DNA from: Coraliomargarita sp965656715
Lineage (GTDB): Bacteria > Verrucomicrobiota > Verrucomicrobiia > Opitutales > Coraliomargaritaceae
Assembly: GCA_965656715.1 (NCBI GenBank)
Contig: CBFHLR010000036.1
Coordinates: forward strand, 1 to 30,121
DNA length: 30,121 nucleotides
Direction of reading: 5' to 3'
Made by a program: the position numbers and the translations under genes
Notes under the pieces: model-generated
What the model was told of the DNA's origin: nothing
The model's database searches: none
What the model saw: the letters and a program-made list of their open reading frames with translations, nothing else
Shown here: in pieces, positions 16,535 to 24,870 of the stretch
Layout: each line of letters begins with the position of its first letter
Numbering within the stretch: position 1 is the stretch's first letter

Positions 16535-17629
16535 TTAGTTGGTTTCGGCCTGTAGGCTATCGAGAGTCCACTGTTCTGCGCTGCATTCTTTGGCGATTTC
16601 GTTAAATGCGTCGATCTCTGCTTCTGAGAAGAGGAGTCCTCCGGCTTTATTGACGCGTTCAGCCCAGCGTGCTTCGAGCTGGCCCGGTAGCAGGCAGTTC
16701 TCGTTGCCGTGGCCGAGGATGTCGTCGATCACCGCTTTGACATTGGCTGCTTGGTCGCGGCCTTGTGCAAAGGCACCGCCGTTGATTGCGTCCGGGTGGA
16801 TGACCTGGAAGTAGAAGGCTGGAGTGCGCTTTTCGCCCTCAGGAATCTCACGGCTACGAAGGGTCGGGAGGCTGCCGCCGATAAATCCACCAACGATTTC
16901 GTTGATCAGACTGAGTCCATATCCCTTATGAGCGCCAAATGGCATCAAGGCATTTACTGCATTTGCGTCCTGAGTCATGTTGCCGTCCTTGTCGACTGCG
17001 GCATTTGGAGGCAGCTGTGTGCCTTCACGTTGGAACTGTTGCACGCGGCCCATGGCGATCACAGAGGTTGCCCAGTCGATTACAACTGGGAAGCCCAATG
17101 CATCGGTGGTTGGGAAGCCCCAGCTGTGCGGGTTGGTGCCCAGAGTTGGATACTTGCCCATGAAGGGAACTACTTCCGCAAGTGCTGCAGTGCAGTTGGT
17201 GTAGGCGATGTATCCGCGCTTTGCGGCTTCCATCACGTAACCGCCACCCCAGAGGTAGTGGAAGGCATTGTCGACGGAGACTTGGCCGATGCCATATTCG
17301 TCCGCGAGCTTGATGCACTCATCGATTGCCTCGTAAGCAGTCGCTTGTCCTAGCTTCTTGTTGGCATTCCAAATCTGGCTGGCCGGGAAGCGGCAATCGA
17401 GTTTCTCGATCTCAGCAGCTGGGGTGCAGCCGCCTGTTGCACTGCCGAACAGATGGTCCAGGTGGAGCGCCTTGATGGCATTGTGTGTGCGGATTCCGTG
17501 GTGTGATGCCAGAGTCGAGAAGCGTGCTGCCTGGGCCGCTTCGTCTGCGGTGTATCCGCGGTGTTGATACGCTGCTGCAACCAGTTGGTTGTGCTGCTCT
17601 GTTGGGACGATGTAAAATTGTTCGGACAT
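16535..17629 (-). CDS. Ldh_2-family NAD(P)-dependent oxidoreductase
   Basis: A 364-residue protein of the malate/L-lactate dehydrogenase type 2 family, which also includes 2,3-diketogulonate reductase and ureidoglycolate dehydrogenase. Typical segments are ASHHGIRTHN (41-50, with the catalytic His at 49), GTNPHSWGFP (164-173) and PFGAHKGYGLSLINEI (230-245). The usual SHG near the catalytic His is THN here. It is the last gene of the hexuronate operon, 104 bases after the 2-hydroxyacid dehydrogenase gene, with a strong palindrome in between. It likely interconverts a 2-keto acid or keto sugar acid with its 2-hydroxy form; the substrate is not readable. Confidence 0.85.
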   Translation of the reverse strand: MSEQFYIVPTEQHNQLVAAAYQHRGYTADEAAQAARFSTLASHHGIRTHNAIKALHLDHLFGSATGGCTPAAEIEKLDCRFPASQIWNANKKLGQATAYEAIDECIKLADEYGIGQVSVDNAFHYLWGGGYVMEAAKRGYIAYTNCTAALAEVVPFMGKYPTLGTNPHSWGFPTTDALGFPVVIDWATSVIAMGRVQQFQREGTQLPPNAAVDKDGNMTQDANAVNALMPFGAHKGYGLSLINEIVGGFIGGSLPTLRSREIPEGEKRTPAFYFQVIHPDAINGGAFAQGRDQAANVKAVIDDILGHGNENCLLPGQLEARWAERVNKAGGLLFSEAEIDAFNEIAKECSAEQWTLDSLQAETN

Positions 17630-17668
17630 ATTTATAATGTTCTGAGTTCGAAGATTGTGTAATTCTCA

Positions 17669-17728
17669 AATCGAAATCGGATTCGAAATTCAAATCGAGT
17701 TCGATGACGATTTGGATTTCGATTTCGA
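17669..17728. repeat. Intercistronic palindrome built of TCGAAAT-like words
   Basis: GAAATTCAAATCG (17685-17697) pairs with CGATTTGGATTTC (17708-17720) at 12 of 13 positions, the exception being a G-U type pair. The stem continues outward to about 17677/17728 with only one clear mismatch, giving roughly 21 paired positions around a 10-base loop. It fills much of the gap between two hexuronate-operon genes. The word differs from those in the other intercistronic palindromes. Confidence 0.8.
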
Positions 17729-17733
17729 CGGTA

Positions 17734-18714
17734 TTATTGCAGGAGTGCTGCTGGTGGCTCCACGTCATTGACTTGGGCGAGTGCTTGTTCGCCCTTGAGT
17801 AGGTTGACGAGATTCTGTGTCGCCATGCCTGCTTGGCGCTGGACACTTTCGTAGGTGCGTGAACCGACATGCGGTGTGATGATGCAGTTCTTCGCTCCAA
17901 GGAGTGGGTGGTCCGCTGGTGGTGGTTCTTGGTCGAGCACGTCGGCGCCGTAGCCTCCCAGTTTGCCACTTTCGAGTGCCGCTGCGATGTCGCCAGTGTG
18001 AGTCAGTTCACCACGGCCGCAGTTGATTAGGATGGCGCCGTCTTTCATGTTATTGATCGACGCTGCACAGATCATGTCGCGGGTTTCTTCTGTGAGGTTT
18101 GTATGCAGGGATACGATGTCGCTCTCACGAAGCAGTTGGGTGACCCCATCCTTCCGTGTGATGTTATGCTTCTTCGCAAACTCCTCAGGCCAATAGAGAT
18201 CGTAGCCGACACACTTCATGCCAAAGGCATTCGCACGAATCGCGACCTCACGCCCAATGCGACCAAGACCGATAATGCCGATGGTCTTGCCCATGATCTC
18301 GTGGCCCGTCATACGCTTCCAACCGCCGGATGCGGTGGTGTTTGCTTGCTCCATGAGGTTCTTGTTCAGCGCAAGCAGCAGCATGAAGACGTGTTCGGCC
18401 ACAGTGGTGTGATTCACACCGGGGCAAAAGCTGACAGGGATGTTCTTTTCGGTCGCATAGCTGACGTCGATTTTGTCAACGCCGATACCATATTTGGCGA
18501 TGACTTTCAGCTTTGGCAGGGACTTGTCGATGACGGCTTGAGTGATCTCGTCGTCGCCGCAGAGAAAGGCATCAAACTCGCCGGCGAGTTCGAGCATGTG
18601 TGATTCTGGGAGTGGCCCTCGCTCACACACGATTTCGGCGCCCGTGCTTTCGAGCAGTGCGTGGTGGTCGCCGGGGCAGTCTTGATAAGAGGTGGTGGTG
18701 AGAAGGATTTTCAT
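17734..18714 (-). CDS. D-2-hydroxyacid dehydrogenase (phosphoglycerate dehydrogenase-like)
   Basis: A 326-residue NAD-dependent dehydrogenase. The Rossmann motif IIGLGRIGREV (147-157) is clear. The catalytic triad of the family is present: Arg234 in NCGRGEL, Glu263 in DVLDQEPPP and His282 in ITPHVGSRT. The N-terminal substrate domain includes KYGIGVDKIDV (74-84). There is no serine-binding ACT domain, so it is not a full-length biosynthetic SerA. The start has a good Shine-Dalgarno sequence, AGGAG, which lies inside the last codons of uxaC only 3 bases away, so translation is coupled to uxaC. It probably reduces a 2-keto acid or oxidises a sugar acid in uronate breakdown; the substrate is unknown. 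Confidence 0.87.
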   Translation of the reverse strand: MKILLTTTSYQDCPGDHHALLESTGAEIVCERGPLPESHMLELAGEFDAFLCGDDEITQAVIDKSLPKLKVIAKYGIGVDKIDVSYATEKNIPVSFCPGVNHTTVAEHVFMLLLALNKNLMEQANTTASGGWKRMTGHEIMGKTIGIIGLGRIGREVAIRANAFGMKCVGYDLYWPEEFAKKHNITRKDGVTQLLRESDIVSLHTNLTEETRDMICAASINNMKDGAILINCGRGELTHTGDIAAALESGKLGGYGADVLDQEPPPADHPLLGAKNCIITPHVGSRTYESVQRQAGMATQNLVNLLKGEQALAQVNDVEPPAALLQ

Positions 18715-18717
18715 AAT

Positions 18718-20124
18718 TTAAACTCCTGGAAAATTGAAGTAGCGTTGTGCGTTACCGTAGCAGATGTCGGCTACGAGGGTGTCGAGTAGTTCCTTGTCGT
18801 CTGGGATGAGGCCGGCCTCGACATCGATACCGATAATGTTGCAAACGAGTCGACGGAAGTATTCGTGACGTGGGAAGCTGAGGAAGCTACGGGAGTCAGT
18901 CAGCATGCCGACAAACTTACTGAACAGACCTACGCTGGAGAGCACTTCCATTTGAGTGCGCATGCCGTCGAGCGTGTCGACGTGCCACCAGCCGGAGCCA
19001 AGTTGCATCTTTCCGGCGACGCTTCCGTCCTGATAGCTGCCCATGAGTGTAGCGAGTGGATAGAGTTGGTTGGGATTGATGTGATAGAAGATCGACTTGG
19101 GCAGCTCGCCCGTTTGCTCGAGGCTGTCGAGGAAGGCCACGAACTTGCGCGCTACTGGCTCGTCGAGCATCGCATCGTAACCGGTGTCAGGGCCGAGCTG
19201 TTCGAACATGCGGGTGTTGTTATTGCGAATCGGGCCAATGTGGAACTGCATGGTCCATCCTTTCGCGGCATTCCAACGTGCGACCTGTTGCAGGATATAA
19301 GTTATCCATTGCTCGCCTTCACTTGCGACCAGCTCAAGCCCAGAGCGGAGCTTCTTGAAGATGTGTTGTGCCTCTTCATCTGTGCATGGCACGCATGGGC
19401 AGTTTTCGAGTCCGTGGTCGGTCAAACGGCAGCCGTGATTATGGAAGTAGTCATGGCGTTGTTTGAGCGCCTCAATGAATTTTTCCGCACTGTTCAGGGT
19501 GGAATCAGTGACAGTTGCTAATTGATCCGCCCACTGGTTCCATGCTTCGACATTTGTGGTGAGCATGGCTTTGTCCGGGCGGAAGGTCGGAAACATCTTT
19601 GTTGGATGTGTGCCGGCGTTGTGTGCGATGTGGTGCTCCAGTGTGTCGACCGGATCGTCAGTGGTGCCGATTGCGCGGATGTCGAAATCCTTGCATATGT
19701 TATGCACGTTGAACTGGTCTTCCGCGATCTGTGCATTGGCCAGTTCCCAAATTTCGTCGGCAGTTTTGGGGCATAGGACGAGGTTTGTTTTAAAGTAACG
19801 CTTTAGTTCCAGGTGGGTCCAGTGATGCAGTGGATTGCGCACAGTCTGTGGAACGGTGCGTGCCCATGCATCAAACTTATCTTTCGGATCTGCGTTGCCC
19901 GTAATCAGTGCCTCATCTTCACCTGCAGCTCGCATTGCGCGCCACTTGTAGTGGTCGCCCCCCAGCCAGATTTCAGCAAGGTTGGGAAAGCGTGCATTGC
20001 CCGCAACGTCCTCTGGTGGCAGGTGGCAATGATAGTCCATGATTGGCTGATGGGCAGCCACCTCATGAAACAAGCGCTGTGCAGTCTTGTTGGGGAGGAG
20101 GAAGTCGTTGTGCAGGTAAGTCAT
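18718..20124 (-). CDS. uxaC: Uronate isomerase
   Basis: A 468-residue enzyme that isomerises D-glucuronate to D-fructuronate and D-galacturonate to D-tagaturonate, the first step of hexuronate breakdown in the cytoplasm. It is full length for the family. The N-terminus reads MTYLHNDFLLPNKTAQRLF, then the metal-site motif MDYHCHLPPED (29-39, His32 and His34). Further signatures are WRAMRAAG, TTDDPVDTLEHH, FHIGPIRNNNTRMF and SFLSFPRHEYFRRLVC. Neighbours kdgK, eda and an SDR complete most of an Ashwell-type route. Spacing to the next gene is 3 bases. Confidence 0.97.
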   Translation of the reverse strand: MTYLHNDFLLPNKTAQRLFHEVAAHQPIMDYHCHLPPEDVAGNARFPNLAEIWLGGDHYKWRAMRAAGEDEALITGNADPKDKFDAWARTVPQTVRNPLHHWTHLELKRYFKTNLVLCPKTADEIWELANAQIAEDQFNVHNICKDFDIRAIGTTDDPVDTLEHHIAHNAGTHPTKMFPTFRPDKAMLTTNVEAWNQWADQLATVTDSTLNSAEKFIEALKQRHDYFHNHGCRLTDHGLENCPCVPCTDEEAQHIFKKLRSGLELVASEGEQWITYILQQVARWNAAKGWTMQFHIGPIRNNNTRMFEQLGPDTGYDAMLDEPVARKFVAFLDSLEQTGELPKSIFYHINPNQLYPLATLMGSYQDGSVAGKMQLGSGWWHVDTLDGMRTQMEVLSSVGLFSKFVGMLTDSRSFLSFPRHEYFRRLVCNIIGIDVEAGLIPDDKELLDTLVADICYGNAQRYFNFPGV

Positions 20125-20161
20125 CTGTATAAAATTCAGTTCTTAATCTTACTCTTAATTG

Positions 20162-20184
20162 TAATCTCGATTGCCGAGAGATTA
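20162..20184. repeat. Intercistronic hairpin in a TTAATCTTACTC-like word run
   Basis: TAATCTC (20162-20168) pairs with GAGATTA (20178-20184) around GATTGCCGA. It is embedded in a run of related words (TTAATCTTACTCTTAATTG on the left, AGGATTAGG on the right). The element occupies the 73-base gap between the SDR and uxaC genes. Confidence 0.6.
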
Positions 20185-20197
20185 GGATTAGGAGCGC

Positions 20198-20983
20198 TTA
20201 GATTGTCATGGATGCGTAACCACCGTCGACGACGAGCTCCGCTCCATTCATAAAGCTGCTGGCATCGGACGCGAGGAGGAGCGTGGCACCGATTAATTCG
20301 TGTGCCTCGCCAAAGCGATTGGCCGGCGTGTGGCCCATGATGGAGGCCACACGTTCGGGTGTGAGCACCTTTTTGTTTTGTTCTGCCGGAAAGAAGCCGG
20401 GCACGATGGTATTTACGCGCACTTTGGCTTCGGCCCATTCGCGGGCGAGGTTTTTGGAGAGGTTGTGCACTGCAGCTTTGGTTGTGGAGTAAGTGAACAC
20501 ACGCGAGAGTGGAATGATGCCACTCATGGAGCCGATGTTGATGATGCTGCCACCTTCTCCGCGCTCGACAAGATACTTGCCAAATACCTGTGAGGCAAAG
20601 AGCACTGCTTTGAGGTTGGTATTCAGAATACTGTCGAATTCGTCTTCTTCGATATCGAAGATAGGGGTCGGCGAATTGACGCCCGCTCCATTGACAAGAA
20701 TGTCGACCTTGCCGGACTTTTCCAGCACTGCGTTCAGCAGCTCCTGGATGGAGGCCTTGGAATTGACGTCGATTTTCTCGAAGTAGGCCTTGCCACCTGC
20801 GGCCTTGATTTTCTCCAGGCGGCGAGTCGCTTTTTCCTCACTGCGCCCAACGAGCACAGTTTCAGCACCGGCAGCAGCCAGTCCCTCGGCCATCGCGCCG
20901 CAGAGTTCGCCGGTGCCTCCGATGACAACGGCAACTTTGCCATCGAGGTTGAAGACTGAGTGTAAATAATCTGAAGAGCTCAT
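20198..20983 (-). CDS. SDR-family oxidoreductase, probable fructuronate/tagaturonate reductase
   Basis: A 261-residue classical short-chain dehydrogenase. The cofactor motif is GGTGELCGAMA (22-32), followed by NGAGV (98-102). The catalytic set is Ser152 (NIGSMSG), Tyr165 and Lys169 (YSTTKAA). The C-terminus ends in FMNGAELVVDGGYAS. Cys28 replaces the Gly common in this motif. SDRs of this type next to uxaC commonly act as D-mannonate oxidoreductase, reducing fructuronate to mannonate, in place of the unrelated UxuB; a KduD-like role is the alternative. The specific reaction is inferred from position between uxaC and eda/kdgK. Confidence 0.85.
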   Translation of the reverse strand: MSSSDYLHSVFNLDGKVAVVIGGTGELCGAMAEGLAAAGAETVLVGRSEEKATRRLEKIKAAGGKAYFEKIDVNSKASIQELLNAVLEKSGKVDILVNGAGVNSPTPIFDIEEDEFDSILNTNLKAVLFASQVFGKYLVERGEGGSIINIGSMSGIIPLSRVFTYSTTKAAVHNLSKNLAREWAEAKVRVNTIVPGFFPAEQNKKVLTPERVASIMGHTPANRFGEAHELIGATLLLASDASSFMNGAELVVDGGYASMTI

Positions 20984-21009
20984 AATGGTATCTGAATTGT
21001 GAATACAGG

Positions 21010-21636
21010 TTATGCGGTGGCCGCTTTGGCCAGTGCGTCTTTAACTTGAGTGGTAATGGTAGACCAATCTTTGGCTTTGATCTGTGCCTTGGTTGCGAGC
21101 CACGATCCACCGATGGCGAAGACTTCCGGTATGGACAGGTAATCGTTCATGTTGTCGAGTGAGACGCCACCAGTTGGGCAGAACTTCACGCCGAGGCTGG
21201 AGTAGGGCGCGGCCATGGCTTTGAGCAGCTTGGGGCCGCCCGCGGCGCCTGCCGGGAAGAACTTTAAGTGTTGGCAGCCTGCTTTGACTGCAGACTGAAT
21301 GTCGCTCGGAGTCATAATGCCGGGTATGAAGGGCACATCGCGTTCCTTGAAGTAAGCGATGATTTCTGGATCCGTTCCTGGTGCGAGGCCGAACTTACTG
21401 CCAGACTCGATCGCGATTTTTGCTTGTTCAGGCGTGACGACGGTGCCTGCGCCGACCAGCATTTCTGGGAATTCGTTGGCGATGGCTTCGATTGCGCCAG
21501 CTGCCGCAGCGGTGCGAAAAGTGACTTCGATGATATTGAGGCCGCCTTCAAGCAGTGCGTTCGCGAGTGGTTTCGCGTCCGCGACATCGTCGATGACGAT
21601 GACGGGAATGACGGGGAATTGGTCTAATTGTGACAT
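21010..21636 (-). CDS. eda: KDPG/KHG aldolase
   Basis: A 208-residue class I aldolase that splits 2-keto-3-deoxy-6-phosphogluconate into pyruvate and glyceraldehyde-3-phosphate. The start MSQLDQFPVIPVIVID fits the family; a longer frame would run into the palindrome upstream. Key features are Glu37 and Arg41 in IIEVTFRT, the phosphate loop GAGTVVTPEQ, the Schiff-base Lys125 in HLKFFPAGAAGG, and CPTGGVSLDN. Twenty-six bases separate it from the SDR gene downstream; a 96-base gap with a palindrome separates it from kdgK, which supplies its substrate. Confidence 0.95.
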   Translation of the reverse strand: MSQLDQFPVIPVIVIDDVADAKPLANALLEGGLNIIEVTFRTAAAAGAIEAIANEFPEMLVGAGTVVTPEQAKIAIESGSKFGLAPGTDPEIIAYFKERDVPFIPGIMTPSDIQSAVKAGCQHLKFFPAGAAGGPKLLKAMAAPYSSLGVKFCPTGGVSLDNMNDYLSIPEVFAIGGSWLATKAQIKAKDWSTITTQVKDALAKAATA

Positions 21637-21642
21637 GAGAAT

Positions 21643-21712
21643 GAACTTCGAGCGCTGAACATCGAACATTCAACGTCGAGTGAGTGGTTTATCGTTCGAT
21701 GTTGGACGTTCC
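21643..21712. repeat. Intercistronic palindrome related to the 5251-5344 element
   Basis: AACATCGAAC (21658-21667) pairs perfectly with GTTCGATGTT (21694-21703) across a loop of 26 bases that itself contains related words. The flanking words GAACTTCGAG and TGGACGTTCCATGTT extend an imperfect stem. The AACATCGAAC core is also present at 5260-5268 in the other operon, so this is a dispersed intergenic element rather than chance pairing. Confidence 0.7.
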
Positions 21713-21732
21713 ATGTTTGCAAGCTGGTTTGC

Positions 21733-22830
21733 TTAGCGGTCAACGCGTGCACCACCACCGGCTTTGATCTTCTTTACTTCCTTGAGTGAGGCCATTGTGG
21801 TGTCACCTGGAGTGGTCATCGCGAGTGCACCGTGGACGCAGCCATAATCGACGGCTTGCTGTGGATCGTTCTCGCTGAGGAAACCGTAGATGAAGCCCGA
21901 GGCAAAGCTGTCGCCACCACCAACACGGTCCAGAATCTCGAGGCTCGGGAATTCCATCGACTGGTAGAACTCGCCATCGTGCCATGCCATTGCAGCCCAG
22001 TCGTTGACGGTTGCAGTCTTCACGGCACGAAGTGTCGTCGCAGTGGCTTGGAAATTCGGGAACTCCTTGGTCGCGGTTTCGATCATCTTCTTGAACGCTT
22101 CAACCGGGATGTGGGAAATGTTTTCGTCCACACCTTCGACTTCGAAACCAAGGCAAGCAGTGAAGTCTTCTTCATTGCCGATCATGACGTCGACATACTT
22201 TGCGATCTCACGGTTGACTTCCTGGCACTTCGCGAGGCCACCGAAGTCTTTCCAGAGTGAAGGGCGGTAGTTGAGGTCGTAGCTGACGATTGTGCCGTGT
22301 TTCTTGGCGCACTTCACTGCTTCGAGCACGACGTCGGGTGTGGTGGCGCTGAGTGCTGCATAGATACCACCCGTGTGGAACCACTGCACGCCGCGCTTGC
22401 CGAAGATTTCTTCCCAGTCGATGTCGCCTGGCTTGAGTTGGCTCGCAGCGGTGTTGCCACGGTCGGGGCAACCGACTGCGCCGCGGATACCAAAGCCGCG
22501 CTCAGTGAAGTTCAGGCCGTTGCGGACTTCGCGTCCGATGCCATCGTAGTCGACCCATTTGATGAACTGTGTGTCGACACCACCCTGGAGGATGAAGTCT
22601 TCGACCAGACGGCCCACTGGGTTGTCGGCAAAGGCAGTGACCACTGCGGTTTTTAGACCAAAGCAGCGACGCAGGCCACGAGCGACGTTGTATTCGCCGC
22701 CGCCTTCCCATGCGGTGAATTGACGGGTGGTGTGGACACGACCTTCGCCCGGGTCGAGGCGGAGCATGACTTCGCCGAGTGAGACGCAGGCGTATTCGCA
22801 GGATTCAGCAGATTTGATTTGGATCGCCAT
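21733..22830 (-). CDS. kdgK: 2-keto-3-deoxygluconate kinase (PfkB family)
   Basis: A 365-residue PfkB-type sugar kinase. It has the N-terminal GGGEYNVARGLRR (43-55) and the C-terminal signature DRVGGGDSFASGF (301-313, catalytic Asp307). The signature has GGGD where the family has GAGD. Placement directly upstream of eda and with uxaC points to 2-keto-3-deoxygluconate as the substrate, giving KDPG. It is the first gene of the six-gene hexuronate operon, divergent from the XylR-type regulator. A perfect TTGACA on the minus strand (complement of 22889-22894) and TACAAT (complement of 22851-22856) are too far apart for a standard promoter. Confidence 0.92.
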   Translation of the reverse strand: MAIQIKSAESCEYACVSLGEVMLRLDPGEGRVHTTRQFTAWEGGGEYNVARGLRRCFGLKTAVVTAFADNPVGRLVEDFILQGGVDTQFIKWVDYDGIGREVRNGLNFTERGFGIRGAVGCPDRGNTAASQLKPGDIDWEEIFGKRGVQWFHTGGIYAALSATTPDVVLEAVKCAKKHGTIVSYDLNYRPSLWKDFGGLAKCQEVNREIAKYVDVMIGNEEDFTACLGFEVEGVDENISHIPVEAFKKMIETATKEFPNFQATATTLRAVKTATVNDWAAMAWHDGEFYQSMEFPSLEILDRVGGGDSFASGFIYGFLSENDPQQAVDYGCVHGALAMTTPGDTTMASLKEVKKIKAGGGARVDR

Positions 22831-22978
22831 AAGTATTCGATGTGTTGTGTATTGTAAAATCGCAGACCGCCCGAGTGCTGCAGGGCAGTGTCAAATCGGA
22901 GCAGATGTTGAGCATCCTATCAACTTACTTGGGAGATTATAATTGCATAATGGATAAAGAATTTGCAAAAATGCGCAC
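22831..22978. promoter_or_regulatory. Divergent control region between kdgK and the XylR-type regulator
   Basis: A perfect -10 box TATAAT (22938-22943) points right, toward the regulator, with no good -35 box. Downstream of it TTGCA recurs at 22943-22947 region and 22963-22967, each followed by ATG-containing words, a loose direct repeat at 20-21 bases that may be an autoregulatory site. Toward kdgK, TACAAT (complement of 22851-22856) could be its -10 box. No strong operator is clear. Confidence 0.4.
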
Positions 22979-24085
22979 ATGGTTCCTGCGAAACACGTCC
23001 TCATGGTGCTCGGCAGCTACGACCAGTCCGCCCATGAGGGGATTGCGCGTTACGCTAGCCAGCATGGCTGGCACTTGAATGTCGGTATCCTCAAGGACTT
23101 CGCTTTACCGGAAGCTTGGCAGGGCGACGGGATTATCACTTCGTTGAATAATAGTGTAGACTTAGAGGAGTTCGTCCGAAATGCCGACGTGCCTGTTGTG
23201 GACCTATCGATCTGGCGTGAAGACATCGACTTGCCGCGTGTCGTGGCGGACAATGCGGCGATCGGGCGTGTCGGAGCCGAGCATTTTTTGGAAGCGGGGC
23301 ATCAGCACTGTGCTTGGTTTGCGCTCGCATCGCATCCGGTGAGTCGTGCCCGCTATGAGGCCTATCGTGATACGCTCGCTACGGCGGGAGTTGAGTGCAT
23401 TCGTTTAGATCGTGCTCGTCCACAGGATGCTGCCTATATCACTAAGCAGCTGATGGCATTACCCAAGCCCTGTGCGATTTACACCAAAAGCGATTATGAT
23501 ACGGCTTGGCTGCTAAACCTTTGTCTGAGTGCGGGACTCGAAGTGCCAGGCGAGGTTGCGCTGCTGGGTGCGGATGACAATGCCTTGATCTGTGAGAATC
23601 AAGTGGTGCCAATCTCAAGTGTGCGCCACGACCTAGAGACCATTGGCTATGAGGGGGCGGCAATGCTGGATCGACTTATGGATGGAAAGCAGCCTAAACG
23701 AAGGCTTGAGATGATTCCGCCCAAAGGTATTCGTGTGCGACAGAGCACCGATACGCTGGCTGTCTCGGATCCAACAATTCGCGAGCTCGTTGCGTATTTG
23801 AAGAATAACTATCGCCATGCAATCAGCACTGACTCGCTTGCGGAGCAATTTAAACTCAGCCGTCGCAATCTGGAGGTCCGTTTTCGACAGCAGATGCACT
23901 GTAGTATCCGCGAGTGCCTGATTCGTATTCGCATCGCTGAGGCGAAGCAGTTGCTGAGCACCACGGACGAATCGATCGAGACGATTTCGGCGCTAACGGG
24001 TTTCTGTCATGCACCTCACTTCAGTAACACTTTTAAGCAAGTGGTCGGCAGTTCGCCGACGCAATATCGGCGCTCGCAAGTGTGA
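22979..24085 (+). CDS. XylR-type AraC-family transcriptional activator
   Basis: A 368-residue regulator with two parts. Residues about 5-255 form a LacI-like periplasmic-binding-protein fold that senses a sugar (VLMVLGSYDQSAHEGIARYA at the start; LLGADDNALICE in the second lobe). Residues about 262-368 form the AraC DNA-binding domain with two helix-turn-helix units: STDSLAEQFKLSRRNLEVRF and SIETISALTGFCHAPHFSNT, ending VGSSPTQYRRSQ. The layout and length match E. coli XylR. Divergent from kdgK, it probably activates the hexuronate operon in response to a uronate or derivative. An in-frame stop just upstream supports the chosen ATG. Its stop codon abuts the end of the convergent MarC-type gene. 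Confidence 0.92.
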   Translation: MVPAKHVLMVLGSYDQSAHEGIARYASQHGWHLNVGILKDFALPEAWQGDGIITSLNNSVDLEEFVRNADVPVVDLSIWREDIDLPRVVADNAAIGRVGAEHFLEAGHQHCAWFALASHPVSRARYEAYRDTLATAGVECIRLDRARPQDAAYITKQLMALPKPCAIYTKSDYDTAWLLNLCLSAGLEVPGEVALLGADDNALICENQVVPISSVRHDLETIGYEGAAMLDRLMDGKQPKRRLEMIPPKGIRVRQSTDTLAVSDPTIRELVAYLKNNYRHAISTDSLAEQFKLSRRNLEVRFRQQMHCSIRECLIRIRIAEAKQLLSTTDESIETISALTGFCHAPHFSNTFKQVVGSSPTQYRRSQV

Positions 24086-24727
24086 TTAATTGGCTAAGAA
24101 CGCGCTACTGATGCCATCGATGAGCATCTGTGTGCCAACTGCTGCCAGTATCAAGCCCATGATGCGGCTGATGACCATGATGAAATTCTCGCCAAGCATT
24201 TGGGTTAGACTCTTGCCTGAGACGAAGCATATGTAGGTGATCACGCAGATCAGGAGGAAGGCCAAGAGCAGTAAGCTCGTATGTGCGATCGAGCTATCCG
24301 CTGCAAAATTGATAGCAGTTACAAGTGTGCCAGGGCCAGCTAAGAGGGGCATCGCTAGTGGTGAGACTGCAATGCCGAGAGTGGCATTGTCATTCCCCGC
24401 GGCATCTAATTGAGCTTCTCCAGGTTTATGCACGCTAGAATGTTCGCCTTGCAGTAAGTGGTATCCGACTAGGGCGACCAAAACGCCTCCGGCGATTCGA
24501 AAGGCCTCTAGTGTGATACCGAAAAACTTCATTAAAGAATCACCCGTGAGTGCAAATACAGCCACAATAATGTAGGTGAGCAGTAAGGAGCGAAGGGCGA
24601 TTTTACGTGCGGTGCGCGCGTCAAGGTCCTCTGTGAGCCCGATGAATATCGGAGTGTTCGCAATCGGATTCATGATTGCAAAAAATGCGGCAAAGACGGT
24701 TCCGAAATAAGTGAATGAGTTATCCAT
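24086..24727 (-). CDS. MarC-family integral membrane protein
   Basis: A 213-residue protein with about six transmembrane segments. The start MDNSFTYFGTVFAAFFAIMNPIANTPIFIGLT matches the MarC/YhgN family, with the typical NP-A-PIF motif. A second repeat of the fold has SPLAMPLLAGPGTLVTAI. The function of the family is poorly defined. The ATG at 24725-24727 has GAGG six bases upstream; an in-frame GTG at 24754 would add 9 residues and is less likely. The gene converges on the XylR-type regulator with no bases between the stop codons. Confidence 0.88.
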   Translation of the reverse strand: MDNSFTYFGTVFAAFFAIMNPIANTPIFIGLTEDLDARTARKIALRSLLLTYIIVAVFALTGDSLMKFFGITLEAFRIAGGVLVALVGYHLLQGEHSSVHKPGEAQLDAAGNDNATLGIAVSPLAMPLLAGPGTLVTAINFAADSSIAHTSLLLLAFLLICVITYICFVSGKSLTQMLGENFIMVISRIMGLILAAVGTQMLIDGISSAFLAN

Positions 24728-24870
24728 AGTCAGCCTCAAATCATTGGAACTCACAAATCATCAATCAGCAAACGGAACTAGCTGCTTTTCCCGCGGCACA
24801 TCACTGAAGGCTTTAGATCCATTCTCATCCGGCCATTGATGCGAATGAGATCAGGCCCTTAGTGTTGTTC

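Noticed and set aside
16709..17353. Open frame of 214 codons on the plus strand
   Set aside because: It is antisense to the Ldh_2-family gene and has no recognisable motif.
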